Positions 28,162 through 37,639 of a stretch of 64,000 nucleotides of DNA are shown one piece after another. The stretch lies in NCBI RefSeq assembly GCF_040117685.2, contig NZ_JBEDYP020000008.1, positions 1 through 64,000 of the forward strand. The letters are read 5' to 3'. This stretch comes from Gracilimonas sp040117685. Its GTDB lineage: Bacteria; Bacteroidota; Rhodothermia; Balneolales; Balneolaceae. The notes beneath the pieces are model-generated. The model had not been told where the DNA came from. It saw only the letters and a program-made list of their open reading frames with translations, and did not search any database. A program made the position numbers and the translations under genes. The stretch's first letter is position 1; each line of letters starts with the position of its first letter.

Positions 28162-28821
28162 ATGAAATTTTTTATTGACACGGCTGATCTCGATGAAATT
28201 AAAGAGGCAAACGACCTTGGAGTTCTCGATGGAGTGACCACCAACCCAAGCCTCTGTGCTAAAATCGGAGTTCGGGATTTTGAAGGGCATATCGCTAAAA
28301 TTTGTGAAATGGTGGCCGGAGATGTTTCAGCTGAAGTGGTTTCAACCGAGTATGATGAAATCGTAGAAGAGGGCCGAAACATTGCAAAAATTGCAGACAA
28401 TGTTGTAGTTAAAGTTCCTTTGATTAAAGACGGTATTAAAGCGATTAAGACTTTTTCTGAAGAAGGCATCAAAACCAATTGCACGTTATGCTTTTCTCCA
28501 ACCCAGGCTTTAATTGCAGCTAAAGCCGGAGCTACTTACATCTCTCCGTTCCTGGGAAGATTAGATGACATCTCTACTGAGGGCATGCAGCTTATCCGTG
28601 ACATTGTGACTATTTACGATAATTATGGATATGAAACGGAAGTGCTGGCTGCCAGCATACGCCACCCGATGCACCTGCTGGAATGCGCCAAAGAAGGTGC
28701 TGATGTAGCTACCATGCCGCTGGGTGTGATTAAGAGCCTCCTCAAACATCCGTTGACTGATATCGGTTTGGATCGTTTCCTGGCTGACTGGGACAAGCTT
28801 CAAAAAAGCCTCGAAGAATAG
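28162..28821 (+). CDS. fsa: Fructose-6-phosphate aldolase / short transaldolase
   Basis: A 219-residue single-domain transaldolase-family enzyme of the short (FSA/TalC) class. The Schiff-base lysine is K84 in VVVKVPL; other family residues are D6 in FIDTAD, TTNPS at 26-30, and TLCFSPTQALIAAKAGATY. It either cleaves fructose 6-phosphate to dihydroxyacetone and G3P or acts as a transaldolase in the pentose phosphate pathway; the short class contains both and sequence alone does not decide. It is monocistronic, with a strong terminator downstream. Confidence 0.9.
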   Translation: MKFFIDTADLDEIKEANDLGVLDGVTTNPSLCAKIGVRDFEGHIAKICEMVAGDVSAEVVSTEYDEIVEEGRNIAKIADNVVVKVPLIKDGIKAIKTFSEEGIKTNCTLCFSPTQALIAAKAGATYISPFLGRLDDISTEGMQLIRDIVTIYDNYGYETEVLAASIRHPMHLLECAKEGADVATMPLGVIKSLLKHPLTDIGLDRFLADWDKLQKSLEE

Positions 28822-28856
28822 TTTAGAATTCGAATAAAGTTACTTTGGTGTGATAA

Positions 28857-28890
28857 GGAAAAAGCGGAGAATCTCTCTCCGCTTTTTTTA
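28857..28890 (+). terminator. Intrinsic terminator after the aldolase gene
   Basis: AAAGCGGAGA pairs with TCTCCGCTTT around a 5-nt loop and runs into seven Ts. Confidence 0.92.
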
Positions 28891-29050
28891 TGTGATTAAC
28901 TCTCTATCTACTACTGTTCACGTACTCCGGTGTTTACTTTCCTGAGGTTTATGTATAGCATATTTTCTTTAACTGCAATTTAAATTCTAAGCATATGCTA
29001 TATCGTATCTGTATTAAATAATTGGTTTCAGCGCTCGGAAACGAATGAAC

Positions 29051-29080
29051 AAATAGTTTAACCAAATAGTTAAACTATTT
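29051..29080. repeat. 12-bp perfect AT-rich inverted repeat
   Basis: AAATAGTTTAAC and GTTAAACTATTT are separated by 6 nt (CAAATA), whose sequence partly repeats the arm. It lies 29 nt beyond the amidase stop. It has too little GC for a strong terminator and no T-run; it may be an operator or a remnant of a mobile palindrome. Nothing else is visible in 28891-29109. Confidence 0.5.
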
Positions 29081-29109
29081 AGTTGGTTAAAATGGTTGGA
29101 TGTAATGGT

Positions 29110-30660
29110 TTACAACTCCGGAGCCTTTCTTACCTTCGTTGCTTGTTCAAATCCATAGGCTATTTCAATCAGTTCAGGTTCACTCCAGGCTCTTCCGAAG
29201 AATGAAATACCAACCGGAAGTCCGTCGATAAATCCCATGGGGACGGTGATGTTTGGGTAGCCGGCGCGGGCTGCAGGTGAACTGGAGGAAACGGCAAAAT
29301 TATCCCCATTAGTGAGGTCGGTTTTCCAGGCAGGTCCGCCGGTAGGTCCAATGATGGCATCCAGGTTATTTTCATCCATTACTTTATCGATGCCTTCTTC
29401 CCGGGTGTACTTGTTCATACGAGCCAAAGCGTTGGTGTATTCCTCAGAATCAAGACCACCTTTATTCCTGGCAGTGATCAATAAATTATGATCGAAGTAA
29501 TGCATCTCAGCAGAATCAGCGAGCGTTGAATCCACCAGCTCAGCCATATTCTTAACCGGAGCGTCATCACCCAGCGAAGCAAAGTATTTGTTCAGCCCGT
29601 CTTTAAATTCATAAAGCAATACCTGGAAAGAGTCACCCCCAACGTTTTCTGATGAAATCTGATCAATTTCTATGACGGTGGCTCCCTTACTTTCTAAAAA
29701 ACGAACGGTTTCATGCATCAGCGTATCCACGCGGTGATGTCCTCCCAGCGAGCCGGTCCATAAGCCAATTCGTTTACCTTCCAAACCATCAGCATTCAAA
29801 AATTGGGTATAATCGGTTTGATAGTTTCCTTCGCTGGCAGCGGTTTTAGAGTCTGCTTCATCCATGCCAACCATAGTTCCGAGAGCAATGGCCGCATCTT
29901 CGACGGTTCGGGCCATAGGTCCGGGGGTATCCTGGGTGTGAGAAATAGGGATGATTCCGGAACGGCTTAATAACCCAACGGTAGGTTTAATTCCCACCAA
30001 TCCATTTGCCGAAGAAGGACAGGTGATGGAACCATTGGTCTCTGTACCAATAGCGAAGACCGCCAGGTTTGCTGAGGCGGCTGCACCGGAACCGGCGCTG
30101 GATCCACAGGGGTTGCGAGTCAAATCATACGGGTTGTGAGTCTGACCGCCCAGCGCGCTCCACCCACTGGATGAAAAACTGCTGTGGAAGTTCGCCCACT
30201 CACTCAGGTTGGCTTTACCAATAATGATGGCACCTGCATCCCGAAGTTTTTGGGTGATGAAAGCATCCTGATCGGGAACAGAGCCCTTCATGATATTTGC
30301 CCCGGCTGTGGTTGGCATGTCATAAGTATCAATATTGTCTTTTAAAACAACGGGAATTCCATGCAAAGGCCCTCTTTTGTTACCCGCCTGCAGTTCTTCA
30401 TCTAACTGTCGGGCTACATCCATGGCCTTTGGGTTGACGTAAATCATAGAATTAAGCTGGGGCCCGAATTGATCGATGGCTTCAATGCGTTTGAGGTAAG
30501 CATCGGTTACGTCTTGAATGGTAAATTCACCGTTTTCATAACCGTTCTGCAATTCAGAGATGGTTATTTCTTCCAGGTCAAGCCGGTGATAGTCAGACTG
30601 TGGCTGGCAGGCTGCAAGTAAAAACATGATGGAGATGAGGGGAAGTAATAATCTTTTCAT
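29110..30660 (-). CDS. Amidase-signature lipoprotein
   Basis: A 516-residue amidase-signature enzyme. The Ser-cisSer-Lys triad is visible: K107 (VVLKDN), cis-Ser S187 (CGSSAGSG) and nucleophile S211 (ETNGSITCPSS), with the usual 24-residue spacing between the serines. A lipoprotein signal ends MFLLAAC, so it should act in the periplasm or on the surface. It is similar to amidases annotated in error as GatA; because gatBC are absent and the protein is exported, GatA is unlikely. Substrate amides are unknown. It is monocistronic. Confidence 0.9.
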   Translation of the reverse strand: MKRLLLPLISIMFLLAACQPQSDYHRLDLEEITISELQNGYENGEFTIQDVTDAYLKRIEAIDQFGPQLNSMIYVNPKAMDVARQLDEELQAGNKRGPLHGIPVVLKDNIDTYDMPTTAGANIMKGSVPDQDAFITQKLRDAGAIIIGKANLSEWANFHSSFSSSGWSALGGQTHNPYDLTRNPCGSSAGSGAAASANLAVFAIGTETNGSITCPSSANGLVGIKPTVGLLSRSGIIPISHTQDTPGPMARTVEDAAIALGTMVGMDEADSKTAASEGNYQTDYTQFLNADGLEGKRIGLWTGSLGGHHRVDTLMHETVRFLESKGATVIEIDQISSENVGGDSFQVLLYEFKDGLNKYFASLGDDAPVKNMAELVDSTLADSAEMHYFDHNLLITARNKGGLDSEEYTNALARMNKYTREEGIDKVMDENNLDAIIGPTGGPAWKTDLTNGDNFAVSSSSPAARAGYPNITVPMGFIDGLPVGISFFGRAWSEPELIEIAYGFEQATKVRKAPEL

Positions 30661-30737
30661 AGGTAGTTAGTAAATTTAATCCGGTTTTAGCAGATGGAAT
30701 ATACAAGGGTAAGGGAGTATTTCCAGTGCTGGATTAC

Positions 30738-31058
30738 TTATTGAAAGGAGAGCAGAAGTAAAATGCCAAAGAGTATGTTTGGGATGGTACCATATTTAGC
30801 ATCCTCCCATGTTCCTGTAATCAGAATCTGAGAAATTAAAATAGCGGTAAACCCAAACCCGATATAATAGGAGTTTCCGGCTAAATACAGGTTTACAGCC
30901 GAAATGACCAGAATAGAACTTATCATCCAAAACACACCGGCTTGTTTAGAGATGGGCTGTTTAAAATCTTTTATATCGACAAGCTGAAAGGCTTTTAGAA
31001 AGCCAAGAAGATGGATAAGGCCGTGCATGGTCATGAAAATGGCAAAGGCGGTTTTCAT
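30738..31058 (-). CDS. Unknown four-span membrane protein
   Basis: A 106-residue hydrophobic protein with about four spans. It starts KTAFAIFMTMHGLIHLLGFL, a pattern I have no named family for. The short loops carry a few charges (DIKDFKQ, WEDAKYG). An AGGAG box precedes the ATG at good spacing, supporting a real gene. It is on the same strand as the GLUG-protein gene upstream, 73 nt away. Function unknown. Confidence 0.7.
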   Translation of the reverse strand: MKTAFAIFMTMHGLIHLLGFLKAFQLVDIKDFKQPISKQAGVFWMISSILVISAVNLYLAGNSYYIGFGFTAILISQILITGTWEDAKYGTIPNILFGILLLLSFQ

Positions 31059-31131
31059 ATAGACTCCTTTTCTGGTTTGAAAGTGCCTTAGGTTAGTAAC
31101 CGTTAATTAAGATTTGATGAATTAAGCGCCT

Positions 31132-33510
31132 TTATTTAACCAGGGATAACTTTCTGGAAGTGGTAAAACCTTTGGTTTTGATTCGGTAAATGTAGAATCC
31201 GCTGGACAACTTTGAGGCATCAAAAGTGACGGTATGCCAGCCGGCTGATTTATAATCATCCACCAGTGTTGCCACTTGTTGTCCAAGCATGTTGAGCACT
31301 TCAATCTCAACTCTTGTTGCTTCAGGAATGCTATACTGAATGTAAGTAACCGGGTTAAACGGGTTTGGGTAATTTTGCTCCAGCTTGTATTCAAAGTTGG
31401 TAAAGTCTGCCTTTTTTGAGCTTTTACGAACCGCAGAAAAGCTTCTTATTTCAGACCAATCTGAATCTCCTCCGATATTTGAAGCTTGCATTCGCCAGAA
31501 CAAAGCTTTCTCGGAGGGTAAGTCATCTTCGAAGCTAAGGGAGGAGTCACGGGCACTGAAACTGGAATCAAAGAGTACCGTTTCAAATTCTTCGTCGGTT
31601 GCTATCTGTAACGTATAATTCTCTGCCCGATCCGTTTCTGCCCAGGAAAAGAAAGGCTGAGTAGAGACTTCGTTGTCTTCATCTACAGGTGTTTTCAATG
31701 TAACCATTTCCGGCCGTTCGATGATCGTGATGAACTCTGAACTTTTACTCCAGGTGCCAATCTCATCATCATTAATTCCCCGAACCCTCAAGTGATAATA
31801 GTGGAGATAGTCTAAGGATTCTTTGAGGGTATAAGTAGTGGTATCAATATCTGTAATATTGAATGTGACCGGACTGAAGTTTTCGTTTTCAGCTATTTGA
31901 AGCTGATACCGATCGGCGAGATAAGCTTTTTCCCAGCGGAAGGCAGGGGTGAGGCTTATATGCTCTTCCAACCCAAAAGGCCGAATCAATTCCGGAATAT
32001 CGGGTGTTCTGAAAATTGTAAGCGGTACGGATTTTCGATAGAATTGACTTTCGAACCGGAGGTTAAATTCACCCTTATCGTCCACAGTTGTCTGCCATCT
32101 CATAATAAAAGTGGAATCTTCCCCGGGAGACAAGGCTACGTCAGTAATACGGTCAAGCTCATGGTCATTCCCATCATTCAAAACTACGCTATGGGTGTCG
32201 GGTTTACTTCCTTTGTTTATTAAAGTCACTTCAAGTTCAATTAAATCACCACTGATAACAGAAGAAGGGCCTTTAACATCTGAAATAACAAAGTAGGGCA
32301 TGGTCCAGAGCAGCTGCGGAGTTTTGTCTGTTACATAACCCCAGATTTCATTAAAAGAAAAGCCCTTCATATGTTTTGTGCTCTCAGGTCCTGTAGTTTG
32401 ATCCAAAGACAACCTTGAAATGCCATCGGTTGTACCTTTGCTAACAAGGCTTTGTTTGGAGTCACTATCAACAATCCAGAATCCGGCTTTAACAGGATCC
32501 CTGTTTACCCCTATAAACCCTCCGGCGTCGATGGTACCTGTCGTTTTACCGGTGGTATATGATTGTTCTATAATTCCCTGATTGCGGTTCACCCCGGCAA
32601 ATCCTCCCACCAGGTTAAATCCACTTACATTTCCCGTGGAATAGGACCAACGAATTTCGCCGGAATGATTATTTCCTACAAGTCCTCCTGCATAAGACCG
32701 GCCGTTTACATCAGCTGTTGAAAAAGAGCGGACAATGATGCCACCATTACTACCTGAAAGACCTCCCACTGAAGAGGCTTCGTCGCCATTAACCGAACCG
32801 GAAGAATGGGACTCCGAGATCACCCCATCGTAATTGTTACCAACTAAGGCGCCCAGGTTATGACCGGTACCGGATACAGCAGCTTCGGCAGAAGAGTTTA
32901 AAATACGGCCCCGGTTTATGCCCGTAATTCCTCCAACATAGGATTTACCGGAAACGGTAACACGAGTGCGTACATGCTCAATTCTGCCTTTGTTAAAACC
33001 GGTGATTCCGCCTGTGTACGTCCGGCCGGAGACTTTACCTGTTACTAATGAATTTAAAACTCTGCTGTTTGAGATCTGTCCGGTCAGCCCTCCCGTAGCA
33101 TTTGCTCCAAATATGTTAACGCTGTCCAGATGCACATTTCGCACTTCTGCATCTCTTAACAAACCAAACAACCCAACATATTCGGAAGAGGGACGGTTAA
33201 TAGTGAGATCGCTGATCTTAAATTCACCACCGTCAAAACTACCGGAAAATCCCTTTTCGTCTGAACCAATAGGAATGAATCCTTTTCCATTATTCCAAGA
33301 TTTGGTTTCCCCGGCATCTATATCATTGATGAGTATGAAATGCATTTCAGGGTAAGTTCTGACTTCCTGAAGCTGCTGCAGCGTAGAAATTTGATAAGGA
33401 TCGGTTATTGTACCTGAGCCACCAGAAAATTGAGCAAAGAGATTTGCCGGGCAAATAAAGCTTGCCAGAACAGCAATATAAATGGCCCTGAGAATTCCGG
33501 TGAAGAACAA
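31132..33510 (-). CDS. Secreted GLUG-repeat protein with T9SS sorting domain
   Basis: A 792-residue exported protein. A signal peptide ends near NLFAQ. A right-handed repeat region (about 45-370) has many GLUG-like units such as YVGLFG, ATGGLTGQI and YAGGLVGNNHSGEI. A CARDB-like domain follows (about 430-520), then two fibronectin III-like domains (SLTPAFRWEKAYLADRYQL and the STQPFFSW segment). The C-terminal ~80 residues are the type IX sorting module (EQNYPNPFNPVTYI...). The start is TTG at 33510, the only candidate after an in-frame TGA. It is probably a surface adhesin or matrix protein. Confidence 0.88.
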   Translation of the reverse strand: MFFTGILRAIYIAVLASFICPANLFAQFSGGSGTITDPYQISTLQQLQEVRTYPEMHFILINDIDAGETKSWNNGKGFIPIGSDEKGFSGSFDGGEFKISDLTINRPSSEYVGLFGLLRDAEVRNVHLDSVNIFGANATGGLTGQISNSRVLNSLVTGKVSGRTYTGGITGFNKGRIEHVRTRVTVSGKSYVGGITGINRGRILNSSAEAAVSGTGHNLGALVGNNYDGVISESHSSGSVNGDEASSVGGLSGSNGGIIVRSFSTADVNGRSYAGGLVGNNHSGEIRWSYSTGNVSGFNLVGGFAGVNRNQGIIEQSYTTGKTTGTIDAGGFIGVNRDPVKAGFWIVDSDSKQSLVSKGTTDGISRLSLDQTTGPESTKHMKGFSFNEIWGYVTDKTPQLLWTMPYFVISDVKGPSSVISGDLIELEVTLINKGSKPDTHSVVLNDGNDHELDRITDVALSPGEDSTFIMRWQTTVDDKGEFNLRFESQFYRKSVPLTIFRTPDIPELIRPFGLEEHISLTPAFRWEKAYLADRYQLQIAENENFSPVTFNITDIDTTTYTLKESLDYLHYYHLRVRGINDDEIGTWSKSSEFITIIERPEMVTLKTPVDEDNEVSTQPFFSWAETDRAENYTLQIATDEEFETVLFDSSFSARDSSLSFEDDLPSEKALFWRMQASNIGGDSDWSEIRSFSAVRKSSKKADFTNFEYKLEQNYPNPFNPVTYIQYSIPEATRVEIEVLNMLGQQVATLVDDYKSAGWHTVTFDASKLSSGFYIYRIKTKGFTTSRKLSLVK

Positions 33511-33601
33511 AGCTAATCAGTTAATTCGTGAATATCCTTTCAGCTCTAAAAATATGGCATTTAGAAAGAATTGAACAACATTGAATTGAACCGGAGCTAA
33601 A

Positions 33602-35080
33602 TCATGCCTTACCGATCAGGTCTTGTGCTATGATGGATGATGAAAGCACACCCGGAAGTCCTGCCCCTGGATGTGTTCCCGCCCCAACAAAATAGAGGTT
33701 ATCTACATCCTCCGACTTATTATGCGGGCGAAACCAGGCCGACTGAGTTAGTATAGGTTCAACGGAAAATGCAGATCCTTTATAACTATTCAGTACATCC
33801 TGAAAATGCAGCGGATCGATATAATGTTCAGCAATAATATTTTCCTGAAGATCGGGTAGATAGTTTTCTTCCAGGAAGTCCATGATCGCATCCCGATATT
33901 TTGGAGCCATTTCATTCCAGTCGGTTCCGCTGTCTAAATGAGGAACGGGTGATAACACGTAAAAACCCTCGCAGCCTTCCGGCGCCATCGAAGGGTCGGT
34001 AATGGTTGGCATGTGCAGGTAAAGAGAAAAATCCTCTGCCAGATGTTTCTTATGGAAAATGTCTTCCAGTAATCCCTGATAGCGATCTCCTAAGATGATA
34101 TTATGATGTGCCAAACCTGAATCCAGGTATCTCTTTTTGGTTCCAAAATAAATCACAAAAAGAGACATGCTGTACTTTGTCCGCTCGATCTTACGGTCGG
34201 TATATTTCTTACGGTGTTTGGGGTTGATCAGGTTTTTATAGGTGAAGGCAACATCTGCGTTAGAAACGATTTCATCGGCTTGAAGCTGTTCTCCGTTTTT
34301 TAGTCGTACACCGGTCGCCTTTCCATTTGATATCTGAATTTCATCAACTTCAGCTTCGGTATGAATTTTCCCTCCCTGCTCCAGAATCAACTTTTCGAGG
34401 GCATTAACAATGGCTCCGGTTCCTCCCATGGCATAGTGCACACCCCATTCGCGTTCGAGGTAGTGGATCATTGCATAAATGGAGGTGGTATCAAATGGGT
34501 TACCACCTACCAGCAGCGGGTGAAATGAAAAGCAGCGTTTCAGGAATTCATCATCGATAAACTGCTCTACGTATTTGTAAACGGTTTTATAAGACTGAAG
34601 TTTGATCAGGTCAGGAGCCACCTTCAGCATGTCGGTGAACTTAAGGAAGGGTTTGTCGGCGAGTTCTACAAAACCTTTGTCAAAGATAGCTTTCGTTGTT
34701 TTGATGAACTTTTCATAGCCTTCAACATCACCGGGATTTCGTTTTTTGATTTCTTCCAGCGTAAACTCATGATCATTGTTGTAATCGAAGTGCTTGCCTT
34801 CTGCATCAAAAATTCGATAAAACGGATCGCAGGGAACGAACTTTACATAATCTTCCCGTTTTTTACCCGCAGCTTCAAAAATATCATCAAACATAAACGG
34901 AGCCGTGATTACGGTTGGTCCGCCATCAAATTTAAAGCCGTTTTTTTCATAAACATAGGCACGGCCACCCAGCTTATCTCTTTTTTCGAGGATGGTTACG
35001 TCATGTCCGGCAGTAAGTAATCTGGAAGCTGCGCCCAGGCCGCCGAATCCGCTTCCTATTACAATGATCTTCTTTTTCAT
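33602..35080 (-). CDS. crtI: Phytoene desaturase (CrtI family)
   Basis: A 492-residue FAD-dependent carotenoid desaturase that adds double bonds to phytoene to give lycopene-type pigments. The dinucleotide fold is IIVIGSGFGGLGAASRL at the N-terminus; KLGGRAYVYEKNGFKFDGGP follows; the C-terminal FAD motif is NLYFVGAGTHPGAGLPGVLSS. No crtB, crtY or crtE lies nearby, so it may act with distant genes or be a paralogue with another step (neurosporene or hydroxycarotene desaturation). The rlpA gene precedes it on the same strand. Confidence 0.92.
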   Translation of the reverse strand: MKKKIIVIGSGFGGLGAASRLLTAGHDVTILEKRDKLGGRAYVYEKNGFKFDGGPTVITAPFMFDDIFEAAGKKREDYVKFVPCDPFYRIFDAEGKHFDYNNDHEFTLEEIKKRNPGDVEGYEKFIKTTKAIFDKGFVELADKPFLKFTDMLKVAPDLIKLQSYKTVYKYVEQFIDDEFLKRCFSFHPLLVGGNPFDTTSIYAMIHYLEREWGVHYAMGGTGAIVNALEKLILEQGGKIHTEAEVDEIQISNGKATGVRLKNGEQLQADEIVSNADVAFTYKNLINPKHRKKYTDRKIERTKYSMSLFVIYFGTKKRYLDSGLAHHNIILGDRYQGLLEDIFHKKHLAEDFSLYLHMPTITDPSMAPEGCEGFYVLSPVPHLDSGTDWNEMAPKYRDAIMDFLEENYLPDLQENIIAEHYIDPLHFQDVLNSYKGSAFSVEPILTQSAWFRPHNKSEDVDNLYFVGAGTHPGAGLPGVLSSSIIAQDLIGKA

Positions 35081-35143
35081 TGATTAAACTAATTTAGGTT
35101 CTGTGCGGAAAACGGAAAATCGGGAATAATCAATCCCGGGAAT

Positions 35144-35812
35144 TCAATTATTTTCGATTTGTTTAACAAAACAGGCATAGCCCATGCGGTTCAGGCGCTC
35201 CATCTCTTTTCGGGCTTTATCGGGATCCGTGTAGGTTCCAAAATAAACCCGGTAAAAAGTCTCCCGGTTTACCTGGATGTTTTCAATGCGACTGCCTTTA
35301 ATTTTAGAAGAGGTTTCTTCAGCCTGGGACCTTTTTTTATATGAACCCAGCTGAACGGTATACGTGGGAACTTTGATATCAGTGATTCTTGAATTCTCGA
35401 GATCTCCTTTTATCAGGTAGAGGCGGACTCTGGCAGTTCCGGGGCCAATCATGTCAATTTGCTCCGCTGCTCCTTTCGATAAATCGATGATTCGGTTTTT
35501 TGCATATGGGCCACGGTCGTTTACACGAACCTGTACCGTTTTGCCATTATCCAGGTTTTCGACCAATAATATGGTTCCAAAGGGGAGAGTACGGTGTGCA
35601 GCAGTCACCCCATCCATATCATAAACTTCACCGTTTGCTGTAAGTTTGCCATGGAAATTTGGGCCATACCAGCTTGAAACACCGGTTTCAATTGCACGGG
35701 CATTTTCTGAGGAAATGGGGGCGGTGAAATCAGCTCCTCTTTTTGTAACACCGCAAGCCGAAATCAAAACTACCGCAAATACAAATAGAGCTAAGACTTT
35801 TAACGAGTGCAT
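35144..35812 (-). CDS. rlpA: RlpA-like lipoprotein with SPOR domain
   Basis: A 222-residue outer-membrane lipoprotein. The signal ends VVLISAC. The double-psi beta-barrel is clear: VSSWYGPNFHGKLTANGEVY, LPFGT and VRVNDRGPY...RIIDLSKGAAEQI, carrying the family's catalytic Asp. A C-terminal SPOR domain (about 146-222, YTVQLGSYKKRSQAEE) binds denuded peptidoglycan at the septum. RlpA cleaves naked glycan strands in some species and is structural in others. It is on the same strand as crtI and the histidine kinase, but no operon is proven. Confidence 0.92.
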   Translation of the reverse strand: MHSLKVLALFVFAVVLISACGVTKRGADFTAPISSENARAIETGVSSWYGPNFHGKLTANGEVYDMDGVTAAHRTLPFGTILLVENLDNGKTVQVRVNDRGPYAKNRIIDLSKGAAEQIDMIGPGTARVRLYLIKGDLENSRITDIKVPTYTVQLGSYKKRSQAEETSSKIKGSRIENIQVNRETFYRVYFGTYTDPDKARKEMERLNRMGYACFVKQIENN

Positions 35813-35867
35813 GTAGATGATTTAAATTAGACTCCCAAAATATATCCCGCTTTACGGTGAAATGCTA

Positions 35868-36866
35868 TCAGGCAGATTTCAGGTAAATCGAAAATACAGA
35901 ACCTCTTCCGGGTTCAGTATCCAGCTCAATTCGGCCTCCCATGCGATGAACTAATTTCTGTACAATGTAAAGACCCAAGCCGGTAGATTTTTCGCCAGCG
36001 GTGGGGGCGGCAGATAATCTGGAAAATTTATTATACATATTCTCCCTGTCCTCTTTAGTAAACCCGGGCCCTTCATCCCCAATACTTATTTTAACCCTTT
36101 CTTTATCGGGCAAGTATTCTGCTTTAATAGTTACCTCCGAGTCAGGTTCGGAAAATTTATAGGCATTATTAATCAGGTTTTCCAATACCCGCGTAAGAGC
36201 ATCCTGGTCGGCTATTACAAGGGGGAGGTTATCGTTTGCTTGCAATGTAGTTTGAATGGCTTTTTTGTCTCCTAAAATCTTTAAAGAGTTAAAGACACCG
36301 GTAACCGTTTCAAGTACAGATATTGGTTCAGGATTAATCTTTACTTCACCAAGTTCAATTTTATTAGCATCCATCATGTTGCTAACAAGATTATTTATGC
36401 GCATGGTTAAATCATGAATGTTTCCGGCGTACTCTTCTATTTCTTTGGGTGGAAGCTGATCTGCATCCATAGCCAGAAGTTCTGAGATAGCAGTAATGGA
36501 GTTTAGCGGGCTTCGTAAATCGTGAGATACTACACCGATAAAACGATGGATGTCATCATTGAGATAGGAAAGGTTGCGTGCCCCGTCACTGAGGGATTTG
36601 TTAATATCTTTCTGGCGTTCCCGCTGTTTTTTATAGAGAAAAAGTATAATACTGAGTATGAGAAGGCCTAACAGGGAAAGCAAAAATAAAATGAGAAGAG
36701 TATCACGGGTTAGCCATTCTAAACTTCCTGCTATAAGTAATAACCCAAGTGTAAAAGATTCGAACAGATAGTTTAATTCCACCCCACCCATTGAAATAGT
36801 ACACCAACTATCCCAAGATTCTGGTGAGACGATTAACATACCTGTTTGGTATGTGCCGCCAGTCAT
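35868..36866 (-). CDS. Membrane sensor histidine kinase
   Basis: A 332-residue kinase. A short N-terminal part contains two spans (about 36-50 and 56-78) with almost no periplasmic loop, so it may sense a membrane signal. A linker leads to HisKA with the phospho-His H115 (FIGVVSHDLRSPLNS), then HATPase_c with N-box N234, G1 box DEGPGF (264-269) and G2 box STGLGLY (294-300). ATG 36866 is kept because an AAGGG box lies 6 nt upstream. No response regulator is adjacent: an orphan kinase, divergent from the first fibre cassette. Confidence 0.9.
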   Translation of the reverse strand: MTGGTYQTGMLIVSPESWDSWCTISMGGVELNYLFESFTLGLLLIAGSLEWLTRDTLLILFLLSLLGLLILSIILFLYKKQRERQKDINKSLSDGARNLSYLNDDIHRFIGVVSHDLRSPLNSITAISELLAMDADQLPPKEIEEYAGNIHDLTMRINNLVSNMMDANKIELGEVKINPEPISVLETVTGVFNSLKILGDKKAIQTTLQANDNLPLVIADQDALTRVLENLINNAYKFSEPDSEVTIKAEYLPDKERVKISIGDEGPGFTKEDRENMYNKFSRLSAAPTAGEKSTGLGLYIVQKLVHRMGGRIELDTEPGRGSVFSIYLKSA

Positions 36867-36996
36867 ATGTTACCCTTATAAAGCTGTATATCCTAAAGTA
36901 TGGGGGAATATAGTCGAATGGTTTGATAAAGTCATTTTTGCCAAATCTTTTCTGTTCCCCATTCTAAAACAGTCTCCATTGGTTATAAAAAGCTAT

Positions 36997-37024
36997 AAAA
37001 AACCACCTGATCGGGTGGTTTTTT
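36997..37024. terminator. Orphan bidirectional terminator between divergent genes
   Basis: AAAAAACCACC pairs with GGTGGTTTTTT over a 6-nt loop, giving a T-run on both strands. It lies between the divergent kinase and sorting-domain genes, where no annotated gene ends. It may end a small leader transcript or shield the cassette promoter. The rest of 36867-37112 shows nothing definite. Confidence 0.75.
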
Positions 37025-37112
37025 ATCAGCTAAAAAAGAGTACAATTGTTGTGAATACGTTGCTAAATGCCTTAAAAAGGGATGCTGCAACTCAAAATTA
37101 AACAACAGGACT

Positions 37113-37622
37113 ATGCGGTTATACAAAACTCTGCTTGTGTTAATCGGGCTGTTGATCAGCACATCTGCACAAGCTCAAAGTGTGATTTCTTTTATGGGTG
37201 GCACGCTCGAAAGTACTTCCATGACGTTAACCTTTACAGCCGGGGAAGCGTTAGCAGGAAACTTCAGTAGTGCATCTGTAAGTGTAAGCGGAGGATTTAG
37301 TAATGGCAGTGATTTGGTTTTTACGTCCAATGAAACCCCGGTTACCGACCTTCCGGATTCATTCCGGTTAATGCAGAACTATCCGAATCCTTTCAACCCT
37401 TCAACAAATATTTCATTCGAGTTACCAAAATCGGCAGATGTCAGGCTTGAGGTTTTCAACTCCATTGGGGCAAAAGTTGCCGTGCTTGCAGAGGGTAGAA
37501 AGCCGGCTGGCAGTTACACTCTTCGTTTCAATGCTTCACGCCTTGCCAGCGGTATGTATTTCTATCGCTTTATGGCTGACGGAAATGTGATTGCTACCCA
37601 AAAAATGCTTTTGATCAAATAA
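37113..37622 (+). CDS. Small secreted T9SS-sorted protein (cassette copy 1)
   Basis: A 169-residue exported protein. A signal peptide ends STSAQAQ (about residue 22). A ~60-residue beta-rich domain (SFMGGTLESTSMTLTFTAGE, then SGGFSNGSD) is followed by the C-terminal ~80-residue sorting module QNYPNPFNPSTNISFELP...ATQKMLLIK. No catalytic residues. It is followed after 17 nt by the S74 fibre gene and has a close paralogue at 39551 in the same position relative to a second fibre. It may be an anchor, carrier or assembly partner for the fibre; that is inference. Confidence 0.88.
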   Translation: MRLYKTLLVLIGLLISTSAQAQSVISFMGGTLESTSMTLTFTAGEALAGNFSSASVSVSGGFSNGSDLVFTSNETPVTDLPDSFRLMQNYPNPFNPSTNISFELPKSADVRLEVFNSIGAKVAVLAEGRKPAGSYTLRFNASRLASGMYFYRFMADGNVIATQKMLLIK

Positions 37623-37639
37623 TCTAACAGGACAAAACG

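Noticed and set aside
29110..30660. Amidase as GatA of the Asp/Glu-tRNA amidotransferase
   Set aside because: It has a lipoprotein signal and no gatB or gatC nearby, so an exported amidase fits better.
36853..37101. An 82-codon plus-strand frame in the kinase/cassette spacer
   Set aside because: It runs through a strong terminator hairpin, overlaps the start of the kinase gene and has no recognisable domain or SD.
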